Assembly (NCBI GenBank): GCA_002435955.1
Contig: DIWZ01000032.1
Span: 69,623 to 133,622 of the forward strand
Direction: 5' to 3'
Source: Pelobacter sp. UBA6093
GTDB taxonomy: Bacteria; Desulfobacterota; Desulfuromonadia; Desulfuromonadales; Syntrophotaleaceae
DNA length: 64,000 bases
Shown here: positions 54,720 through 63,335 of the stretch, one piece after another
Numbering within the stretch: the first letter of the stretch is position 1
How the letters are laid out: every line of letters begins with the position of its first letter
Program-made: the position numbers and the translations under genes
The notes under the pieces: model-generated
What the model saw: the letters and a program-made list of their open reading frames with translations, nothing else
Databases searched by the model: none
What the model was told of the DNA's origin: nothing

Positions 54720-57251
54720 TTAGCGAGGCACTGGCATCTCATCGAACTGCAGATAGCGGTAGAGCGCTGCAGCACGAGGCGCTACCCGCTCCTGAAAGAT
54801 GGAAAAATACTCCTTGGGAGTAGGAATCCGGCCCAGAGTGCTGATGATGGCCGCCAGCTCCGCAGAACCGAGATAGACTTGCGCACCATCGCCGAGGCGA
54901 TTATCAAAATTGCGCGTCGAAGTGGAAAAAACCCGCGACTTGGCAAGAACTCGCGCCTGGTTGCCCATACACAAGGAACAACCGGGGATTTCAATACGAC
55001 CGCCGATGGCACTGAATGTGGCAAACAGCGCTTCATCCTTCAGCTGCAGGTTGTCCATGCGGGTCGGCGGACAGATCCAGGTGCGCACCCGGGCATTGCA
55101 AGGCTGGCCTTCCCAGATAGCCGCCGCGGCCCGAAAATGTCCGATATTGGACATGCAGGAACCGATAAATACATCCTCGATGATCTCACCGGCAATTTTC
55201 GACAACGGACGCACATCGTCCGGATCGTTGGGGCAGCAGACTAACGGCTCCTTTAATTCATCCAGATCGACCTCTACGACGGCTGCATACCGGGCATGAG
55301 GGTCGGCCCGCAGCAGACGGGGATTTTCCAACCACTGTTCGACCGCGGCAATGCGTTGTTCCAGGGTTTCGGCTGCCTGATAACCATCATCGATCAGGCT
55401 TCTCATCAGGGCTACGTTGGAACGCATGAAGGCCGCCACCTTCTCTTCGGACAGCTGGATGCAGCCTGCCGCCGCGCTGCGCTCGGCCGCTGCGCAGGTT
55501 AATTCGAAGGCCTGTTCCACAGTCAAGTCCTCGAGTCCTTCCATCTCCAGAATGCGACCGTTGAAAATGTTTTTCTTGTTCTTTTTCGGAACCGTCAAAA
55601 GTCCCTGACCGATAGCCGTATAAGGGATGGAGTTCACCACATCGCGCAGGGTAATGCCCGGTTGCAAGGCCCCCTTGAAGCGCACCAGCACCGACTCCGG
55701 CATATCCAGCGGCATGAAACCGAGAGCGCCGGCAAATGCCACCAGTCCCGAACCAGCCGGAAAGGAGATCCCCACGGGAAAGCGCGTATGCGAATCGCCG
55801 CCGGTACCGACGGTGTCCGGTAGCAACAACCGATTCAACCAGCTGTGAATAATGCCATCGCCCGGGCGCAAAGCCACCCCGCCGCGCTGCGCCATGAACT
55901 CCGGAAGGGTGTGATGAATTTTGACATCCGCAGGTTTGGGATAAGCGGCGGTGTGGCAGAAGGACTGCATGAACAGCGGCGTCTGAAATTTCAGACAGGC
56001 CAGTTCCTTTAATTCATCGGCGGTCATCGGCCCGGTGGTATCCTGAGAGCCGACCGTGGTCATGCGCGGCTCGCAAGCGGTCCCCGGCAACACCCCGGGC
56101 AATCCGCAAGCCTTGCCCACCAGTTTCTGTGCCAGGGTATAGCCCTGGTCAGGCAGCGGTACCGGATTATCCGGCAGGGTAAAGAGAGTCGCGGGTCCCA
56201 TCTTCAGGGCCTGACGCGCCCGCCCGGTCAATGCTCGACCGATAATCAGGGGAATTCGGCCACCGGCACGGTATTCATCCGGAAGAGTATTGGGCGCCAG
56301 ATCGAAGGTCGTCAGCACCCGACCGGCATCGTCCAGGATGCGCCCCGCAAGAGGTTCAATAGTGACTTCGGCGCCATGTTCGAGCTTATCAACCTCGGCG
56401 CGGATCGGCAACGCACCGGAATCCTGCGCGGTATTGAAGAAAATCGGGGCCATGGCGCCACCGATGATCACCCCGCCCCGACGTTTGTTGGGCACCCCGG
56501 GGATGTCCTCTCCGATATGCCAGAGCAGGCTGTTGCACGCCGATTTGCGCGACGAACCGGTACCGACCACATCCCCCACAAAAGCCACCTGATGACCGGC
56601 CTCACGCCAGGTCGCGATAGTCTGGATGCCGCCGGGAAACCTGCTGGTGCCCATACTCAAGGCATGCAACGGGATATCGGGACGGCTCCAGGCATCGCTG
56701 GCCGGGGAAAAATCGTCGGTATTGATTTCACCCTCGACCTTGAATATTTTCACCCGAATGCTTTCAGGCATCTGCGACCTGGCGGTAAACCAACCGGCCT
56801 GGGCCCAGTTTTCGACGACCTGGCGGGCAAAAGGATTGTTTTCTGCCAGGGACAGCACCTCGTCAAAGACGTCGTAGATCAGGGTCAGGCCGCTCAGCGC
56901 TTTAGTCGCCAGGGGTGCCAGAGCAGCATCATGCAAGGCTGCCAGCAGCGGTGCGATGTTGTACCCCCCCAGCATGGCACCCAGGAACTCAATGGCGGTG
57001 GCCTGGTCGATGAGCGGACTTTGCACCTCGCCGCCCAGAATACGGCCCAGAAACTCCGCCTTGACTTGCGCCGCCGGATCGACACCGGGAGCCACGCGAT
57101 TTTTTAACAGATCGACCAACAAAGCCTCGCTGCCGACAGGGGGGGCTAACAGCAGGCGGCACAGCTCTGCAGTCTGCTCCGCAGTCAGTGGCAGAGGCGG
57201 AATCCCCATCGCCGCACGGTCATCAACATGTTGCAAATATTCTTTGAGCAT
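54720..57251 (-). CDS. acnB: Aconitate hydratase B
   Basis: Iron-sulfur enzyme interconverting citrate and isocitrate in the TCA cycle. The protein has 843 residues with the AcnB order: N-terminal HEAT-like domain (about 1-160), swivelling domain, then the catalytic core. Cluster cysteines are visible in FIGSCMSNIGHF and CSLCMGNQARV, with substrate-site segments GTGGDSHTRFP and VCCPNDPDDV. The ATG at 57251 has GAGGAG upstream. It is slightly shorter than E. coli AcnB (865), from trimming at the ends. It ends at a strong terminator and starts 300 bp from the OmpA lipoprotein gene. Confidence 0.97.
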   Translation of the reverse strand: MLKEYLQHVDDRAAMGIPPLPLTAEQTAELCRLLLAPPVGSEALLVDLLKNRVAPGVDPAAQVKAEFLGRILGGEVQSPLIDQATAIEFLGAMLGGYNIAPLLAALHDAALAPLATKALSGLTLIYDVFDEVLSLAENNPFARQVVENWAQAGWFTARSQMPESIRVKIFKVEGEINTDDFSPASDAWSRPDIPLHALSMGTSRFPGGIQTIATWREAGHQVAFVGDVVGTGSSRKSACNSLLWHIGEDIPGVPNKRRGGVIIGGAMAPIFFNTAQDSGALPIRAEVDKLEHGAEVTIEPLAGRILDDAGRVLTTFDLAPNTLPDEYRAGGRIPLIIGRALTGRARQALKMGPATLFTLPDNPVPLPDQGYTLAQKLVGKACGLPGVLPGTACEPRMTTVGSQDTTGPMTADELKELACLKFQTPLFMQSFCHTAAYPKPADVKIHHTLPEFMAQRGGVALRPGDGIIHSWLNRLLLPDTVGTGGDSHTRFPVGISFPAGSGLVAFAGALGFMPLDMPESVLVRFKGALQPGITLRDVVNSIPYTAIGQGLLTVPKKNKKNIFNGRILEMEGLEDLTVEQAFELTCAAAERSAAAGCIQLSEEKVAAFMRSNVALMRSLIDDGYQAAETLEQRIAAVEQWLENPRLLRADPHARYAAVVEVDLDELKEPLVCCPNDPDDVRPLSKIAGEIIEDVFIGSCMSNIGHFRAAAAIWEGQPCNARVRTWICPPTRMDNLQLKDEALFATFSAIGGRIEIPGCSLCMGNQARVLAKSRVFSTSTRNFDNRLGDGAQVYLGSAELAAIISTLGRIPTPKEYFSIFQERVAPRAAALYRYLQFDEMPVPR

Positions 57252-57477
57252 TGAAGGTCTCCTCACATTTCAGGGGCAACCAGCGGCTGCTGGCCAGCAT
57301 GGAGCCGGTCATCAGCGCTCACATCTGAATAAATTAAAGGACATACCCTGCCCCGGTCAAGCTCCCTGTTTTGCAACGGGATGTATTACACATCCATTAT
57401 GGCTGATATGACTTGCAAATGTCAGCCAAATCAGGAGGCTGTCTGACTATCCATGCGCCGGCTGCCTCCCAGATACG

Positions 57478-57517
57478 AAAAAACGCCCACCCGGCATAAG
57501 TCAGGGTGGGCGTTTTT
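57478..57517 (-). terminator. Intrinsic terminator after the OmpA-like lipoprotein gene
   Basis: A 14-bp stem (57479-57492 with 57504-57517) and 11-nt loop. The A/T ends of the stem give a T-run on the minus strand. It lies 40 bp past the lipoprotein stop. Confidence 0.88.
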
Positions 57518-57556
57518 CCGCACAATATAAATTTATCTATGCAGCTGCGCTGTCAT

Positions 57557-58213
57557 TTACTGCTGCTGGTTCGGCGTAATGGTGATGGCGACGCGCCGAT
57601 TAATCTGGCGACCGGCCTCGGTGTCGTTACTGGCGATAGGTCTGCTTTCGCCAAATCCAACGGTCATCAGACGGGCAGGTGCCACGCCATAACCGACCAT
57701 CGCGTTTTTAACGGCATCGGCACGTTGCCGGGAAAGCTGCAGATTGTACTGTTCACTGCCGCTGCTGTCGGTGTGTCCGGCAATCTGGATATTGGTCTGC
57801 GGATAGTTGTTGAGAACGCCGGCGACCCGCTGCAACTCGTCATAGCCGCCAGGTTTGACGGTAGAAGAGTTGACATCGAACAGCACATCGGACTTGAAGG
57901 TCACCGCGAGGACTTCGGCGTCGCGCTGGATACTGGCACCTTCAACGCCGGCGAGTTGCTGGCGCATGGACGTTTCCTGTTTTTGCATGTAATTGGCAAA
58001 AAAACCACCCGCCGTGCCGCCCAATGCAGCACCGATACCGGCACCAATAAGGGTGCCCTCGGTATCGCCACCGATGAGCTGGCCAAGCCCGGCCCCTACA
58101 GCTGCCCCGGTACCGGCGCCGATGGCCGTCCCTTTTTGGGTCTGTGTCATCGGTTGGGTACAACCAGCAGCCACCACGGAAACCACAGCAACAACAGTCA
58201 ATAATCTTTTCAT
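57557..58213 (-). CDS. OmpA-family lipoprotein with glycine-zipper domain
   Basis: A 218-residue outer-membrane-linked lipoprotein (YiaD-like). The lipoprotein signal ends in VVAAGC (Cys18). A Gly/Ala zipper (about residues 28-70, GTGAAVGAGLGQLIGG) resembles membrane-inserting glycine-zipper segments. The C-terminal OmpA domain (about 105-210) has the peptidoglycan-binding NIQIAGHTDSSGSEQYN and LSRQRADAVKNAMV. It probably tethers the outer membrane to the cell wall. It is transcribed alone, ending at the terminator at 57478. Confidence 0.92.
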   Translation of the reverse strand: MKRLLTVVAVVSVVAAGCTQPMTQTQKGTAIGAGTGAAVGAGLGQLIGGDTEGTLIGAGIGAALGGTAGGFFANYMQKQETSMRQQLAGVEGASIQRDAEVLAVTFKSDVLFDVNSSTVKPGGYDELQRVAGVLNNYPQTNIQIAGHTDSSGSEQYNLQLSRQRADAVKNAMVGYGVAPARLMTVGFGESRPIASNDTEAGRQINRRVAITITPNQQQ

Positions 58214-58485
58214 TACCTACTCCTTCCAGGAATTAAATGGTGATATCGGTCCTGCCGATCGAAAATTATCAATTATCAATTGAACTAATTTTTAGCACGC
58301 CGCGAGGAAAAAGCAACCGCTATGGAGTCTGTCGGACTACGCATAAGTCGAAGCGATGATCATTACTTGGGGAGTCAGACGAATCATCATCAAAAAGGTT
58401 TACACGCCGCCTGATATTTTTTCAGGGGGCAGGTACCTGTTGATTCCCCTGTCCTTACCTGGCCGTTTTCTCGCCCATGAAGCAA

Positions 58486-59409
58486 TCAACTGCCCGTCGC
58501 CATTCCCCACAGAGGGCCCTCCCCAGGTTTGTCCTCGGACCACTGGATGGAACTTGTCGATCTTACACCGGTATGCGCATTATCGTAGCAAAAGGTCAAT
58601 GCCCGCCGCACCCGGGCCAGTAATCGCGTAAAATTTAGCGGTTTGGCGACAAAATCGAAAAAACCCATATCAAGCAGCAAGGCTTCTTCTTCCGCATAAG
58701 CACGGGTCGACATACCGATCACGGGGATCTGACGGGACCGGCAATTGGTCTGCAATGTGCGGAAAACATCTTTACCGCTCATCCCCGGCAAAGCCGTCTC
58801 CAGAATAATCAGATGGGGCATTTTACCAAGAACCAGCTTCAAGGCATCGGCGCCAGTATCCGCTGTCAGGGTTCGGTATCCTATCTGCTGCAGCTTGGAA
58901 CAAATGGTGTGGCTATAGGTTTCCTGATCGTCAACTACCAGGATGGTGCGAAACTCGCTGCCACGCGGATCGGCTTCTTCCAGATAGAATATCCGGATGG
59001 CCCGGTCGATCTCGGCGGGCGTTGCCAGCACCGGCACAGTGCGCAGACCGGTTCGAAAAGCGATATCATCCAGCGTGGCAAGATCCAACGGGTTGCAGGT
59101 GGCCAGATAAAGCATTCTATCTTTAACCCCAAGGGGGAAGATCTTCCTTTCCACGGCCAGACGACTATCGATCTTGGTGGCGAGAGACTCGAACTGAACA
59201 GGGCGCCGGATCTGCTCAATCTTCTTCATCTTGAACTGCCGGGCCAGAATGCGCAGAATATCCTTGTCGCAGATAATCCCCAACTGCTCAAAAATTTGCC
59301 CCAGGGGTTGTTTGGTGATTTTCTGCCGTGCCAGGGCCTTGTCCAGATCGGACTGCGCAATGACCCCCATTTCGAGCAAAATCTCACCAAACCTTAAACG
59401 CTTTTTCAT
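58486..59409 (-). CDS. MshEN (GspE N-terminal) domain fused to atypical receiver domain
   Basis: A 307-residue cytosolic protein in two parts. Residues about 1-140 are an MshEN/T2SSE_N module: RFGEILLEMGVIAQSDLDKAL and PLGQIFEQLGIICDKDIL are two copies of the motif that binds c-di-GMP in MshE-type ATPases. Residues about 155-275 are a response-regulator receiver: ILVVDDQET gives the acidic pocket, and KPL supplies the conserved Lys. The phospho-acceptor position reads IILETALPGMSG, with Glu where Asp is expected. It therefore cannot be phosphorylated normally and may mimic the active form. No ATPase or DNA-binding domain follows. The ATG at 59409 follows AAAGGA. It is not in an operon with a kinase here. 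Confidence 0.8.
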   Translation of the reverse strand: MKKRLRFGEILLEMGVIAQSDLDKALARQKITKQPLGQIFEQLGIICDKDILRILARQFKMKKIEQIRRPVQFESLATKIDSRLAVERKIFPLGVKDRMLYLATCNPLDLATLDDIAFRTGLRTVPVLATPAEIDRAIRIFYLEEADPRGSEFRTILVVDDQETYSHTICSKLQQIGYRTLTADTGADALKLVLGKMPHLIILETALPGMSGKDVFRTLQTNCRSRQIPVIGMSTRAYAEEEALLLDMGFFDFVAKPLNFTRLLARVRRALTFCYDNAHTGVRSTSSIQWSEDKPGEGPLWGMATGS

Positions 59410-59800
59410 AATAGAATCGTCCTTTTGCGGCACATACTTGACTTACCTGATCAGGATTAACCTCCCACGTGTAATTTAAACATGCAATATTTGCTCCATT
59501 TTGACAACCCCATAAGGTTGTCGTGCAAACAGGGGATAACCCCCGGTCATAACACGACAATATCCAGGCCGGTTTTTTTCTTTGCCCCTAACACTGTCAA
59601 TAAACGGTACCCGATTCAGCCAAACCGGCTCCCCGCATCCCTTTTTGTCGGGACGGACCCCAATCCCGGCTCAATGCCACACTTCATGTGGCGCTTCCGC
59701 CAAAAAGGCCCGCAAACCATCCAAAACCTTGAAAACCGCCTCTTTTCCATGTTAGTTTAACAGATTGTGAAAATGCGACACATATTACGGAGGTTGACCG
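59410..59800. other. Divergent gap, MshEN-receiver gene to gatC
   Basis: A 391-bp intergenic region. It contains two mutually exclusive stems: GACAACC (59503-59509) with GGTTGTC (59516-59522), and TTGTCGTG (59518-59525) with CACGACAA (59553-59560). A T7 run lies about 15 bp further. The gatC ribosome-binding site (CGGAGG) is at its end. No gene is supported; whether the stems regulate anything is unknown. Confidence 0.45.
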
Positions 59801-60088
59801 ATGAAGATAAACAGGGAACAGGTTGAGCATGTTGCGCGTCTGGCACGTTTGGCCCTGTCGGAGGCGGAACTGGATACCCTGACAGTCGATATGGATGCAA
59901 TACTCGGCTATGTCGAAAAACTTGACGAATTGGATACTGGCCATATCATCCCTACGGCGCATGCCGTCCCGGTGGAAAACGCCTTTCGCGAAGATGTCAT
60001 CGGAACGTCCATCGGCACGGATAAAGCCCTGCAAAACGCCCCGGAAGCGTCCGACAGCTGTTTTGTCGTCCCCAAAGTCATTGAATGA
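59801..60088 (+). CDS. gatC: Asp-tRNA(Asn)/Glu-tRNA(Gln) amidotransferase subunit C
   Basis: The small GatCAB subunit that stabilises GatA and lets it dock GatB during transamidation of misacylated Glu-tRNA(Gln)/Asp-tRNA(Asn). The 95-residue length is typical. It starts MKINREQVEHVARLARLALSE-like, cited here by EHVARLARLALSE, the family signature, and ends with the extended linker FVVPKVIE. It has a strong CGGAGG box. gatA follows after 98 bp containing a hairpin, and gatB follows gatA. Confidence 0.96.
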   Translation: MKINREQVEHVARLARLALSEAELDTLTVDMDAILGYVEKLDELDTGHIIPTAHAVPVENAFREDVIGTSIGTDKALQNAPEASDSCFVVPKVIE

Positions 60089-60112
60089 GTGCTTTGGTAA
60101 AAAGCATGAGAT

Positions 60113-60163
60113 GGCGTCGCAAAAAGTTCGCCCTGCTGCGTTGCAGCGCTTTTTCAGGACGCC
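60113..60163. other. Hairpin element between gatC and gatA
   Basis: An imperfect long hairpin. GGCGTC (60113-60118) pairs with GACGCC (60158-60163), AAAAAG (60121-60126) with CTTTTT (60149-60154), and inner CTGC with GCAG around a GTT loop. It is unlike a terminator because no T-run follows. It may be an mRNA stability or dispersed repeat element; only one copy is in this window. Confidence 0.5.
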
Positions 60164-60186
60164 TTGTATAGTTACAGGAGAGCCAA

Positions 60187-61644
60187 ATGGCATTAACGGA
60201 TCTGACTATTCACGAATTACAGACGCTTCTGAAAAACCGGGAAACCTCTTCCCGTGAGCTTACCCGGGCTTTTCTGACGCACATTGCCGACACCGACCCG
60301 CATATCGGTGCCTATATCACCACCTGCGAAGCCGCAGCCCTCAAGAATGCCGATGCGGCCGATGCCCGCCTGACCGAAGGCAATGCCGACGCACTGACGG
60401 GCATCCCCCTGGCGCTCAAGGATATTTTCATCACGGAGGGGGTCCGCACGACCTGCGCCTCGCAAATCCTGAGCAACTTCGTACCGCCTTACGACGGCAC
60501 TGCCGTGAGCAAATTGAAGGCGCAGGGCGCCGTTTTGCTCGGCAAGCTGAACATGGACGAATTCGCCATGGGCAGTTCCAACGAAAACAGCGCTTTCGGC
60601 TCCGTCAAAAACCCCTGGAACCGGGACTGCGTGCCAGGCGGATCGTCGGGCGGCTCAGCGGCCTGCGTAGCGTCGCGCCAAGCAGTGGCCACTCTCGGAA
60701 CCGACACCGGCGGGTCCATCCGCCAGCCCGCTTCCCATTGCGGTGTGGTTGGGCTTAAGCCGACCTATGGGCGCGTATCACGTTACGGCGTGATCGCCTA
60801 CGCGTCATCCCTCGACCAGGTTGGTCCGCTGACCCGTGACGTGGAAGACTGCGCCATCATGCTCGGCGCCGTGGCCGGCTACGATCCCGCCGACTCCACT
60901 TCCATCAACCTGCCGGTGCCCGACTACCAGGCAAGCCTCAAACAGGGGGTCAAAGGCCTCAGGATCGGACTGCCCAAAGAGTATTTCATCAAGGGCCTCG
61001 ATGCCGACATTCAGCAGGCCATCGACAGCGCTATCGCCACCTTGCGCGACCTGGGTGCCGAAACGGTCGAGGTTTCCCTTCCGCACACCGAATATGCCGT
61101 GGCCTGCTACTACCTCATCGCCACCGCCGAAGCTTCCAGTAATCTGGCCCGTTACGACGGGATACGCTTCGGCCAGCGGGTGGATCAGGGGCGCGGGCTC
61201 ATCGACATGTACATGCAAAGTCGTGCCGCCGGCTTCGGCCCCGAAGTCAAACGGCGCATCATGCTCGGTACCTATGCTTTATCGTCGGGTTATTACGATG
61301 CCTACTACCTCAAGGCCCAAAAGGTGCGTACCCTGATCCGTCAGGATTTCCTCGATGCTTTCAACCAGGTGGATGTCATTTTGACCCCGGTGGCACCGAC
61401 ACCGGCATTCCGCATCGCGGAAAAGACCGCCGATCCATTGCAGATGTACCTGTCGGACATTTTTACCATTCCGGTTAATCTCGCCGGCACCTGCGGCATG
61501 AGCGTGCCTTGCGGTTTTTCCCGGGACGGCTTGCCCATCGGCATGCAACTCATCGGCCGGCCTTTTGGCGAAGAAACGATTCTGAAAGCCGCTTACGCCC
61601 ACGAGCAGGCAACGGACTGGCACCGCCGCAGCGCCCCCAGGTAG
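60187..61644 (+). CDS. gatA: Glu-tRNA(Gln) amidotransferase subunit A
   Basis: The amidase subunit that hydrolyses glutamine and feeds ammonia to GatB. The protein has 485 residues. The amidase-signature catalytic triad Lys-Ser-cis-Ser is visible: Lys in GIPLALKDIFITEGV (about residue 78) and the serines in the glycine-rich PGGSSGGSAACVASRQAVA (about residues 152-175), with GTDTGGSIRQPASHCGVVG completing the site. The AGGAG box is at 60176-60180. It is second in the gatC-gatA-gatB operon. Confidence 0.97.
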   Translation: MALTDLTIHELQTLLKNRETSSRELTRAFLTHIADTDPHIGAYITTCEAAALKNADAADARLTEGNADALTGIPLALKDIFITEGVRTTCASQILSNFVPPYDGTAVSKLKAQGAVLLGKLNMDEFAMGSSNENSAFGSVKNPWNRDCVPGGSSGGSAACVASRQAVATLGTDTGGSIRQPASHCGVVGLKPTYGRVSRYGVIAYASSLDQVGPLTRDVEDCAIMLGAVAGYDPADSTSINLPVPDYQASLKQGVKGLRIGLPKEYFIKGLDADIQQAIDSAIATLRDLGAETVEVSLPHTEYAVACYYLIATAEASSNLARYDGIRFGQRVDQGRGLIDMYMQSRAAGFGPEVKRRIMLGTYALSSGYYDAYYLKAQKVRTLIRQDFLDAFNQVDVILTPVAPTPAFRIAEKTADPLQMYLSDIFTIPVNLAGTCGMSVPCGFSRDGLPIGMQLIGRPFGEETILKAAYAHEQATDWHRRSAPR

Positions 61645-61788
61645 GGACGGGTTGCAGGTGCCCAAGGGTTTTTGCCGGGAGAAATCTGCAGCAGTCCGGG
61701 GCTGCTGCATTCGAACAGAATCGACCAAGACATCCATGCGGGAACAGGTAAAAACCGGCCGGCAGCCTGCATGCGGAAGGAATCGACC

Positions 61789-63225
61789 ATGACATCGCGA
61801 TATGAAGTTGTTATAGGGCTGGAAGTCCACGTTCAGCTTACCACCGCCACCAAAATTTTCTGCGGCTGCGCCACCTCCTTCGGCAGTCAACCCAACAGCC
61901 AGACCTGCCCGGTCTGCCTCGGCCTGCCCGGCGCCTTGCCGGTACTCAACCGCAAGGTCGTGGAATATGGCATCAAAACCGGCCTGGCCACCAACTGCAG
62001 CATAGCGCCGCGTTCGATCTTCGCACGCAAGAACTACTTCTACCCCGACCTGCCCAAAGGCTACCAGATCTCCCAGTTCGAGCTGCCGATCTGCGAGCAC
62101 GGCCGACTGGATATCGAGATCGACGGCAAGACCAAATCGATCGGCATTACCCGCATCCATATGGAGGAAGATGCCGGCAAACTGCTGCACGACAGCAACG
62201 ACAGTTCACGGGTCGACCTCAATCGCGCCTGTACACCGCTGCTGGAGGTTGTTTCCGAGCCGGACATGCGCTCCTCCGACGAAGCCATCGCCTATCTGAA
62301 AAAGCTGCACCAGATCGTTGTTTACCTCGGAGTCTGCGACGGCAATCTGGAAGAGGGATCGTTCCGCTGCGACGCCAACGTTTCGATCCGGCCCTGGGGG
62401 CAGAAGGAATTCGGCACCCGTGCGGAGCTGAAAAACATCAACTCCTTCCGCTTTATCAAACAGGCCATCGAATACGAGATCGAACGGCAGGCCGACATTC
62501 TCAATGAAGGCGGCACGGTGATCCAGGAAACCCGCCTGTTCGACACGGCCAGCGGCACCTCCCGCTCCATGCGCGGCAAGGAACAGGCCCACGACTACCG
62601 TTATTTCCCCGATCCCGATCTGGTACCCCTGATTGTGTCCGAGGACTGGATCGAGCAAATGCGCCGTGAGTTGCCCGAGTTGCCAGAGACCAAAATCGCC
62701 CGTTTTGTCAACGAGTTGGGCATCACCCGATACGACGCCGAAGTGCTGGCCTCCGACCGGGCCATGGCCGAATACTACGACAGCCTGGTCGCGCTTAACG
62801 GCAACGCCAAACTGTGCGCCAACTGGGTTATGGGCGAACTGCAGCGCGCCCTCAACGACACCGGCGTGGCTATTGTCGACTGTCCGGTATCCTCGCCGAT
62901 GCTGGCCGCCCTGCTAAAACGCATTGACGACAACACCCTCTCCAACAAGATCGCCAAGACGGTATTCGACGCCATGTGGCAAAGCGGAAAAGAGGCCGAC
63001 GTCATTATCGAGGAACAAGGCCTCAAGCAGGTCACCGATACCAGCGCCATCGAAGCGGCTATCGACGAAGTGATGGCCGCCAATCCCGACCAGGTGGTAG
63101 AATACCGTGGCGGCAAAGACAAGCTGATGGGCTTTTTCGTCGGCCAGGTCATGCGTGCCACCAAGGGCAAAGCCAACCCCCAGGCCTTGAACGAACTGTT
63201 GAAGAAAAAACTGGCCGGGGAGTGA
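61789..63225 (+). CDS. gatB: Asp/Glu-tRNA amidotransferase subunit B
   Basis: The tRNA-binding kinase subunit of GatCAB. It activates the carboxyl group of Glu-tRNA(Gln)/Asp-tRNA(Asn) with ATP. The protein has 478 residues. Diagnostic sequences are EVVIGLEVHVQLTTATKIFCGC and TCPVCLGLPGALPVLN, whose cysteines form the zinc site, and SEPDMRSSDEAIAYLKKLHQ. The C-terminal YqeY tail domain ends in QALNELLKKKLAGE. The ATG at 61789 has GGAAGGA 8 nt upstream; the open frame to 61672 is a non-coding extension. gatA lies 144 bp upstream, with a GCAGCAG hairpin between. Confidence 0.97.
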   Translation: MTSRYEVVIGLEVHVQLTTATKIFCGCATSFGSQPNSQTCPVCLGLPGALPVLNRKVVEYGIKTGLATNCSIAPRSIFARKNYFYPDLPKGYQISQFELPICEHGRLDIEIDGKTKSIGITRIHMEEDAGKLLHDSNDSSRVDLNRACTPLLEVVSEPDMRSSDEAIAYLKKLHQIVVYLGVCDGNLEEGSFRCDANVSIRPWGQKEFGTRAELKNINSFRFIKQAIEYEIERQADILNEGGTVIQETRLFDTASGTSRSMRGKEQAHDYRYFPDPDLVPLIVSEDWIEQMRRELPELPETKIARFVNELGITRYDAEVLASDRAMAEYYDSLVALNGNAKLCANWVMGELQRALNDTGVAIVDCPVSSPMLAALLKRIDDNTLSNKIAKTVFDAMWQSGKEADVIIEEQGLKQVTDTSAIEAAIDEVMAANPDQVVEYRGGKDKLMGFFVGQVMRATKGKANPQALNELLKKKLAGE

Positions 63226-63230
63226 AGGGA

Positions 63231-63324
63231 AGTTGTCAGTTGTCAGTTGTCAGTTGTCAGGGTCCTGAAGCCTGAATTCAACGAGTCACGAGTCACGGAC
63301 CAAGGACCACGGACCAATAACCAG
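63231..63324. repeat. Two heptamer arrays between gatB and mtnA
   Basis: The first block is AGTTGTC x4 (63231-63258). The second, after 24 bp, is GAGTCAC x2, GGACCAA, GGACCAC, GGACCAA, TAACCAG (63283-63324), again in 7-bp register. Together they fill the 110-bp gap between gatB and mtnA. The GTCA-containing units match the style of the array at 52665. Confidence 0.9.
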
Positions 63325-63335
63325 TGAGTAATCCC

